DNA from: a bacterium
GTDB lineage: Bacteria; Cyanobacteriota; Vampirovibrionia; Gastranaerophilales; Gastranaerophilaceae
Length of the DNA: 64,000 nucleotides
Direction of reading: 5' to 3'
Assembly: GCA_017941035.1 (NCBI GenBank)
Contig: JAGAXG010000007.1
Location: 17,484-81,483, forward strand
The notes beneath the pieces are model-generated. The model made no database searches. It saw only the letters and a list, made by a program, of their open reading frames with translations, and was not told the origin of the DNA. A program made the position numbers and the translations under genes. Within the stretch, counting starts at the first letter, position 1, and every line of letters begins with the position of its first letter. This document shows positions 16,657-25,100 of the stretch, in pieces.

Positions 16657-17289
16657 TTAAAATAATTTTAATTGTTTTTGAAAATGTTTCTCTAAAAATG
16701 AAGGTCTGTGATATTTACAAAGCCCATATTCGTCAATTGCTTTTAAATGTTCCGGAGTCAAATATCCGGCATTTAAATCCCAATGATACTGAGGAAATTC
16801 TTTTGCTAATTGCTGCATATACCTGTCACGAGAGACTTTCGCGAGAATACTTGCTCCTGCAACAGATGCAGATTTAGCATCGCCCTTTATTATAAATTGC
16901 TGAGGATAAATGTAATCTTTAATTAATTTATTTCCGTCAACAAGAGTTATAAAATCATTTAAACCGGCCTCTTTTACCACATTTTCGCAAGCTAGCTTCA
17001 TCCCTTTTAAAGACGAATTTAAAATATTTATTTTTTCTATTTCTTCAACTTCAATACAAACAACAGAATTTATAGAATTCGGCATTATAATATCATATAA
17101 TTTTTCTCTTGCAGTTTTAGATAACTTTTTAGAGTCATTTAACCGTTCTAAATCAGTAATCAAGGTATCCGTAATATCAGGGAAATATACACATGCACAA
17201 AAAACACCTCCGGCAGCAGGTCCCCTACCTGCTTCGTCTGTACCAATTACAGCACCTAAATTTTTATCAAAATTGAACAATGTGTTCAT
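16657..17289 (-). CDS. rnhB: Ribonuclease HII
   Basis: This 210-residue protein has the RNase HII N-terminal catalytic motif GTDEAGRGPAAGGV (residues 16-29, carrying the first Asp and Glu). It also has LNDSKKLS, VDGNK and SILAKVSRDR with the remaining acidic and helical elements. It cuts RNA in DNA:RNA hybrids, including single ribonucleotides, beginning ribonucleotide excision repair. Its ATG shares one base with the TAA of the upstream SIMPL gene (TAATG), so the pair is translationally coupled. Confidence 0.95.
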   Translation of the reverse strand: MNTLFNFDKNLGAVIGTDEAGRGPAAGGVFCACVYFPDITDTLITDLERLNDSKKLSKTAREKLYDIIMPNSINSVVCIEVEEIEKINILNSSLKGMKLACENVVKEAGLNDFITLVDGNKLIKDYIYPQQFIIKGDAKSASVAGASILAKVSRDRYMQQLAKEFPQYHWDLNAGYLTPEHLKAIDEYGLCKYHRPSFLEKHFQKQLKLF

Positions 17290-18014
17290 TATTTTACTCT
17301 AAATGTTACATTAGCTACTGAAGTAATTTTTTTCTTGATTGATGATGTATCATTTATACCGTAATCAGAAACATTTGTGGAATCTTCAGGTGTAATCTGA
17401 AATACACCCATTTGTACAGACTGAATTTTCCCAACTTTATTATTTGTAGCTTTTAACATAGCTTTTGCTCTTTGTTTTGCATCTTTAGATGCTTTTTCAA
17501 GCATTTCGACCTTCAAATCAGATAATTTTGAATAATAATAAGAAGGTTCATAACCACTCACATCAACACCCTTTTCAGTTAATGTATTAATATCAGTTGA
17601 TAATTTTTTAATCTTATTTACATCATTAGATTTTACAGAGTACTTTTGATCTGCATTAAATCCTACAATTTTATTAGTCGTATTCCCGTTGTAAGTAATT
17701 TCATACAAATTATAGCCATTGATATATTTTTCTTCGATTTCATCTTTTGCAAAACCTTGAGATAGCAAATAATCTTTCACAATAGGGTTTTGCTTTTTAA
17801 GTTTTGCATAAGCATCAGCACGAGAAGTTCCTCTTGCATTCACCTCAAATTCGTAAACGCCCTTATCCGAAGTTACATTTTGCGAATAAGACCCTGTAAC
17901 AGATATGACATTTTTTGATAAAGATGACGAAATTATAACAGTAGCTATAATACCTGCCAAACCTATAACCAAACCTAATAATAATACTTGAAATTTTTCT
18001 ATTTTTTCTAACAT
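17289..18014 (-). CDS. SIMPL-domain (DUF541) membrane-anchored protein
   Basis: This protein has 241 residues from the chosen ATG at 18012-18014, which has AAAGGAG six bases upstream. An in-frame ATG at 18032 would add six residues but lacks such a site. One membrane segment (about residues 8-30) is followed by a SIMPL domain with VTGSYSQNVTSDKGVYEFEVNARG and a C-terminal half rich in Lys-Ala helix (EKASKDAKQRAKAML). SIMPL proteins are periplasmic or surface proteins whose biochemical role is unclear; some bind signalling partners. It forms a two-gene operon with rnhB and is divergent from the M48-like gene. Confidence 0.85.
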   Translation of the reverse strand: MLEKIEKFQVLLLGLVIGLAGIIATVIISSSLSKNVISVTGSYSQNVTSDKGVYEFEVNARGTSRADAYAKLKKQNPIVKDYLLSQGFAKDEIEEKYINGYNLYEITYNGNTTNKIVGFNADQKYSVKSNDVNKIKKLSTDINTLTEKGVDVSGYEPSYYYSKLSDLKVEMLEKASKDAKQRAKAMLKATNNKVGKIQSVQMGVFQITPEDSTNVSDYGINDTSSIKKKITSVANVTFRVK

Positions 18015-18092
18015 GATAATCTCCTTTGACATTATTTTACAAAAAACAATTTTAAGTTACAATATCAATATAAGAAAGGAGAATAAAAAATT

Positions 18093-18902
18093 ATGAAAAA
18101 GGTTTTATTAGCACTTTTTGCCGTTTCATTGATTGCCATACCTACTTTTTCGGCAACAACATACAATTCGGCAAACAGAGTTCAAGAAGTCGGGGAAGCA
18201 CTTTTGACAAAAAGCGGAATTCCAATATCTAACATCAAATTTACAGTTGTTTCCGACACGCCAAACAACTCAAACTTTATTTCAACAAAAGTAGTAAACA
18301 TTTCAAGTTCAGAACTTGCATTTGCAGGTAACGACAATGAAACAGCAGCAGTTGTAGCTGCTGAATTCGGGCATATTGTACTTGGACATGCTTCAAAAGA
18401 CAAGGTTGTATCTTTACTTACAACGAGTGCAAATACGAAAGTCTCAACTTCTGAAGCAGTTCAAACTTTTGCATCAAATTACAAAACTTCAAAAAATGAT
18501 AAAGACGCAGATTTAGTTGGTGTAAATTTAATGGTAAATGCTGGTTATAACCCACTTGCAATGATTGTTGTATTAACAAAACAAACAGGAACATACTGGG
18601 ATACAATTGTAGGCAGACCTGCAAATGCAGACAAAGCTATGAATGTCTATGATTATATTTCTTATGTTTATCCTGAAAAATTAAAAGTTGGCTACGGATG
18701 TAATGAATATAGAAATTTCTTAGCATATGCAAACACTATTACAGAAGAAAGAAAAGACAATAAAAAATTAGCTAAAAATTATGATAAAACATATAAAAAA
18801 GCTAAGAAAAATACAGCAAACAGCATTACTAAATTTAAAACCCGCGGAGGAATCAGCGGATGGGATGCAGTTTACGGATTGTTAAATTCTTCTCAACAAT
18901 AA
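18093..18902 (+). CDS. Exported M48-like protein with defective zinc site
   Basis: This 269-residue protein has a signal peptide (MKKVLLALFAVSLIAIPTFSA). Its fold markers match M48 peptidases: the NETAAVVAAEFGHIVLGHA helix and the KDADLVGVNLMVNAGYNP segment. The catalytic HExxH reads A90-E91-F-G-H94, so the first zinc-binding histidine is alanine. The usual ExEAD third-ligand motif reads DKDAD (136-140). It is therefore probably a pseudoprotease with a binding or chaperone role, or one using a different metal arrangement. The lysine-rich C-terminal part (residues ~215-245) is extra. SD AAGGAG is well placed and a strong terminator follows. Confidence 0.8.
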   Translation: MKKVLLALFAVSLIAIPTFSATTYNSANRVQEVGEALLTKSGIPISNIKFTVVSDTPNNSNFISTKVVNISSSELAFAGNDNETAAVVAAEFGHIVLGHASKDKVVSLLTTSANTKVSTSEAVQTFASNYKTSKNDKDADLVGVNLMVNAGYNPLAMIVVLTKQTGTYWDTIVGRPANADKAMNVYDYISYVYPEKLKVGYGCNEYRNFLAYANTITEERKDNKKLAKNYDKTYKKAKKNTANSITKFKTRGGISGWDAVYGLLNSSQQ

Positions 18903-18904
18903 TA

Positions 18905-18945
18905 TAAAAAAGTGCACCTTAGATAGAAAAGGTGCACTTTTTTTA
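18905..18945. terminator. Strong terminator after the M48-like gene
   Basis: AAGTGCACCTT (18910-18920) and AAGGTGCACTT (18929-18939) form an 11-base-pair stem with A-run before and T-run after. It is symmetric and could work in both directions. Confidence 0.88.
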
Positions 18946-19106
18946 TTAATCAAACATTCATTCTCGAACTAGCTTATTTATTGAATTTATAAATTTGTTC
19001 CGTATCTTCCCCATTTGATTAACTATTTTTATCATTTGCACCTTAATAGAAAGATTATCAATTAAGAAACAATAAATTTTAAATGTTTTATTTAGACTTG
19101 ATCAAT

Positions 19107-19148
19107 AAAAAAGACCCGCGATATCTAATCGCGGGTCTTTTTCTTTTT
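19107..19148. terminator. Strong terminator of the autotransporter gene
   Basis: AAAGACCCGCGA (to 19121), loop TATCTAA, TCGCGGGTCTTT (from 19129), flanked by A and T runs. It lies directly after the minus-strand stop at 19153. The ~160 bases between this hairpin and 18945 contain no gene that I can support. Confidence 0.88.
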
Positions 19149-19152
19149 TATT

Positions 19153-22100
19153 TTATTTTGCCATTTCTTTTACTGTAACTCTCCCATTTGCAACTTTTGG
19201 AGAAGATGCATTTGCTTTAGATTTCTTAATTACAGTTCTGGAAGATTTAGAAGTACTACTTGGTTTAGAAGATGTGCTCAAATTCTTACCAATAGACCAT
19301 CTAAATCCTGTTTGCAATCCTACACCGGTTCTACCGCCGTTAGTAAAGTATGTTTGGAAGAAGCCAGTCAATCTTTCACCCCAAGTCTTTCTTACACCAA
19401 TTCCATATTTAACGAACGGTCTGACAGAAAGTTCAGGTAATGCAATATCATTTGCATGGAAATCAGTCTTATCAATAATATTCCATACAAAGCTTACACC
19501 AATATATGGCTGCCATCCATTTTTCAAATTACCGATAAATTTCAAACCTGGTTCAATTTGAATACCGTGTAACGGTTTTGTATTGATTCTTACACCGGCA
19601 GCATTTGTATAATCGAATGTATTAACAAATGAATATGAAGCTAAGAAACTTGGTTGAATAATGAAGCTTCCTTTTGCTAATTCCCAGTTGTAACCTGTCT
19701 TAGAAGCAACACCGGCCATTAACATTGCGAAATTTTCGTGTCCATAGAAAGTATTTGCTTCAGCAGCATTTGCGCCGGCATTGACAGTTAATCCCGTAAA
19801 GAAATTACCTTTATATGCCATACCAACTAAACCAAGTGTACCACCATTTTGATAGATACCTACATTATTATATGTTTGGTGAGATCCATTGTAACCAATG
19901 TATGCTCCCCACATACCATCCCAACCGTGGCCTAAATCTTTCATTTCAGATTCACCGCCGAAGAATGAACCGTAAGCGATGTTTGAAACTTTAGGACCGT
20001 GTTTCAAATTAACTTTTTCAAATGTTGCATAAGGTCTGAACCAAGCACCTGCGTGATCCATTGCTGTCTGATTTGGATCATAAGTTACAAAATTAGTTTG
20101 ACCTGCTGCAGCGTATTTATTTCTCAATTTCAAAGCTTGACGTTGTCTCTTAGTCATCAACATGTACATATCCATGTTTCTGAAAGCTTCATCATAAGAA
20201 TTTAATTGAGTTAAATAACCGCCCAATTGAGCTGCTACAGAACTTGCAACAATTGAAGGATTAAAGCTTGAGTAGTCATTTCTACCTGATGATGGCAAGA
20301 TTGTTAACATACCATCAGAAGAAACACTTGCTGTCATTTTTCTAATTGGAGTCATTTCAGTAAATGTTTTGTTCAATAATTCATCCCCAATAGTAAGATT
20401 ATTAAGGTTAGTAGCCTTAGACAAATCTATCTGGGTAGTATGATGAACAATTTTACTTAAATCTTGCAATCCAATATCAGTCAATGTTACACCGTCATCA
20501 GAAGATTGCTGAGCATTATTGAATTTATCTCCAGCTCCTGACAATGCATTAATATCAGCTTTAACTTGAGAACCATCATCAAGCGTTACAGAGTTAAATT
20601 CTGAAGTTCCACCATTCATGGCATTCAATGTAGAATCTTCGTTGACAATAACTGAAGAGCCGTTATCTGAAAGGACATTTTCATTTGGCAAGTTTAATTG
20701 ACCATTTTCAACAACAACAGTTGCATCTTTTATTGTTGTTCCATCTGCGATATTAAATACCGTACCAGGATCAGACGCAGTACCTGCAGTTCCTGAATTA
20801 CCGTCTAAACTTACCCAATTTTCATTATTATCACTTAATATATCATTATCTACAGTATAATTATCCGCATCAGTTGAGAATCTTATATCAGAATAATCAT
20901 CAGTTAAAGATTCATCTGAAAGATTAATTTGCGCAACATCAAATGTATCACTTGTAGAAGTTTTACCGTCAGCATTAACTGTTACATTTGCATTATTGAT
21001 GTTAACATCATCAACTCCGTGCATTGTACTTTTAATAGTAACTGGATTATATCCATCTCCATTGATATCAACAGAAGAACCGGCTCCTGCAGTCGCAGTT
21101 ACATCATTATCAAATGTTCTGCTTCCTTGAGTATTGATTTCTAAATTAGCACCGTTAGCTCCTGTACTATCAGCTTCAAGATTGATAGTTTGTCCTTTAT
21201 CATTCTCATCTGTAATAGTACCACCGTCATTTAATGCTAACGTAGCACCACTCTTAACATTTACAGGATTTGTTGCATTTGTAATTGCTGATTCAACATT
21301 CGCGACTTTATCATTATCACCATAAACAGAAACATTTACACCATTATCTCCGCCGTCAATATCTTGTGATAATGTCAAGTTCTCATTAATGGCAGCAAGT
21401 ATCAATTCACCACCATCAACCGTAGCATCACCATCTACCTCAAGTTCTGCATCATCAACAATTGCCAATACAGAATTATTACCAACATTTAAGTCTCCAC
21501 CAATATCAGCTTTTGAAGCATTACCTTGACCGTCATTACCTCTGATTACAAGTGCATTGCCATCAGCAACATCAACATCACCGGATGTAGTCAACTGTGA
21601 GCCGCCATTTACAGCCAAGTCGGATCCTGTAGTCGGAGAAGTTCCATCGTTACCAACAACAACTGAACCCTGTTCAATATCACTGCCGTCTGTTTGTACA
21701 GAACCATTGATATTAGTAGTACCATCGCCGGTAACATCTGAATTTAATGAATTTTGATCATGATTTTCACCATCGTTCAAATTCAAAATACCATCGTTAT
21801 CAACTCCGCCTTCAAAACCACTTGCAGTAGTGTTTATAACACCATCTTCCGAAGTTGGATCAGTTGGATCTGCAGCAGCGTTAGTAATAGCACCTTTAAT
21901 AACACCATCACCTGTATTATTTATCACACCACCAGCTTTGTTTGTGACAGTACTATTTTGATTAATTTCAGCAGTGTTGTTTACTGTACCACTGTTATCA
22001 ATATCAGCACCAATCTTAGCATTATCACCGGTGTTAGTTAATTCTGCTCCATCTTCTACTATTATTTTATTATTAGTAGTACCGCTATTACGGTGAATCA

Positions 22101-25100
22101 ATCCGGAATTGTTCAATTTACCGCCTGATTTAACAGTAGTTTCACCTACAGTAATTGAAGAACCGTCTGCGATAGATAAAACCGCATCATCTTCAATATT
22201 CAAAGCATCTTGAGCAATATTTTTGCCGATTCCGGTTTCTACATGACCTTCTATATTTGTAGTACCATCTCCTATAATCGCACTAGCAGTAGTCCTTACG
22301 TCAGATTCATCATCTCCGCCGGCTAAATTCAGCACACCTGAGTTGTTTGTACCGGTTGTAGTTTCAGTAACAAGCTTATCAGCATCTATACTAAGAACAC
22401 CATCATTTTTAATATATACAGAACCTTGTTTTATTGAACCAACAGTAACATTATCTGCATTGCCATCTTCATTACCGATCGTAGTTCTACCTTTACTGTC
22501 TGTAGCATTTGTAATTGAATCAATAGAAGTTTCACCTGTAAGAACTACACCTTTTGTACCACCGCCATTATTTATGATGTCAGTACCATTACCTGTCATA
22601 GTAACATTATCAAGTTTTACGGTACCACCTTTTGTATTATCAATTGCTGTTCCGCTAAATCCTGAAATTGTAGCGCCATTATCTCCACCTTTAATAGTCA
22701 ATGTTTGAGTATTTTTAGCAAGAGTAATAGATTGATCCGCACCTGTTATTGTTTTACCGTCAGCAGTAACTGATAATGAAGTACCACCTAATTTCAAATC
22801 AGATGCACTTGTCAAATCACCATCACCAACTGTATAAGCTTTTGAATCAATAGCAGATCTGATTGCATTTTCTAAGTTAGTATGATTACCTGAGATATCT
22901 CCGGAAGTATTATCATAAGAAAGTAACAATCCACCTGTTATTGTTGAGCCGTCATGAGCTTTATCATCAATTTGAACGTCTGTAAAATTAACTTTATCAG
23001 CGATATCAGAATGAGCAACATGAACAACAAACTCTGTTTGAGTCGGATCAGAATTAATTGATATGTGGTTAATATCAATTCCGTTATCACCAACAATACT
23101 TGCTGCAGTAATTGAATCTGCATCTTGATTTGCAAAATCAACATCCAAATCGACTCTCAAAGCATTTGCTGTTGTATCAACAATACCTAAATTAACATCA
23201 TGATCATAAGCATTATCAACCAAGCTCAAAATACCTGAACCTTTAACAGTTGAATCTGAGATATCACCACCATTAGTAACGTCTAATTTCATAGTACCTG
23301 AGTTGATATCAATTGTTTGATCTGCAATAGCTTTTGCTATAGTAACATTTGAAGTTGAAGTTGTTTTGATAGTAACCGTACCACCTGAAACAGTTCCGGT
23401 ACCGTCATCTATACCTGCAATATTGTGAGTAAGCGAACCACCTGTCAATTCAACTTCACCACCGCCTACAGCGATTGTTGAAGAAGCATCAGTAGCGATT
23501 TTAGAAGCATTAGAAGTAATTTTACCGCCTGTAACAGTTAAATTTCCTGTAACTTCACTATTTTCAGCACTGTTAGCAACTTGACCGCCATTAACAGTCA
23601 ATGCACCATCGATTTTGGCATTGTTAGTTAAAGTACCTTTTGCAACAGCAACATTGTTACCTGAAACGTCACCATTAAATATAACTTCGCCTGTAGAACT
23701 TTCATCATTATTGATATTTACAGTGCCGTTTGAACCATCGATACCACCGCCAATAGTGATCTTTTTACCTGAACCTGCATTCAAGCTGACGATATTTTCG
23801 TTATAAATATCATTTGGATTACTATCTGCAGTATTACCACTGAACGAAACGTTTGTAGAATTAGCAATAATATTTATTAAACCTTTGTTATAAATAGCAC
23901 CACCGTTGTCAGTTGCAGTGTTACCTGTAAAGTTTGTATCAGTAAATGAAATAACACCTACATTACCGCCTCTATCAGCACCATCGTTGAATACCGCACC
24001 ACCACGTGCAGCAGAGTTATTTGTAAACGTTGAACCTGTAACTTTAACATAACCGTCACCTGCTGCATCATTGTAGAATGCGTTATAGATAGCACCACCA
24101 TCTGTTGTTGCTTGGTTACCTGTAAATTGAACGTTTGTTATATCCAATTTTCCGTTTACGTTGTTACCTTGAGCGGTATCTCTTGTTGCAATAGCACCAC
24201 CTCTTGTTGAAGATGTGTTATTTGAGAATATACCTTTATCAGTGCCATTACCTGTTACAGACGCAACAGCTTCAGAACCTAGGAACAATGCACCACCACC
24301 GTCAGCACTTGTTCCTGTAACGCTATTTGATGTAAAGTTTGTGTTTTGTATTGTCAAGTTTGCAAATGCGTCTACAGCACCACCATCAGATTTAGCAGTG
24401 TTTGACGTAAATGTTGAATCAGAAATAGTCATAAATGCATTTGCTGTTTGCAATCTTTCAAGAATTGCACCACCTTGTTCTCCTGCAGAGTTATTTGAGA
24501 ATGTTGAACCTGTAATATTTACAGTACCCATTCTGTGGTCAATAGCACCACCATAAGTTGTAGCGCTGTTATTCGCAAATACTGTATTATTAATTGCTAC
24601 ATTTATATTCTTATTACCTGTATCAATAAATATTGCACCACCTTCGTCAGCGTTATTGCCTAGATTTGCATCTGTTGTACTGCCAAATATTGCATCACTG
24701 ATTGTTGTTGTATTTGATGTATAAATAGCACCACCACGTCCAGAAGATGTATTGCCTGTAAATGTTGGGTTATAGGTTGTTGCTCCTTCAACTTCTTTTT
24801 GAATAGTCAAAGTACCTTCGTTATAAATTGCTCCGCCGTTCGGATAAGTAGTTGAAGCAGTAGCACCATTAAATGTGTCACCTGAATATGTTGCTTCTGC
24901 ACTTGTTCCAAGATGTCTTTGTTGTGCAGTGTATGTTGTCGGGTCGGAGATTAATGTACCTCTGTTTATAATCGTAGAACGGATTACTGAATCTTTGATA
25001 TTCAATGTTGCACCTTCTGCGTTCAGTACTGCAACAGTATTATTTGCACCCATTATAGCTTCGTTAAGATTCAATGTTCCGTGGTTTTCTAATGCGCCGT

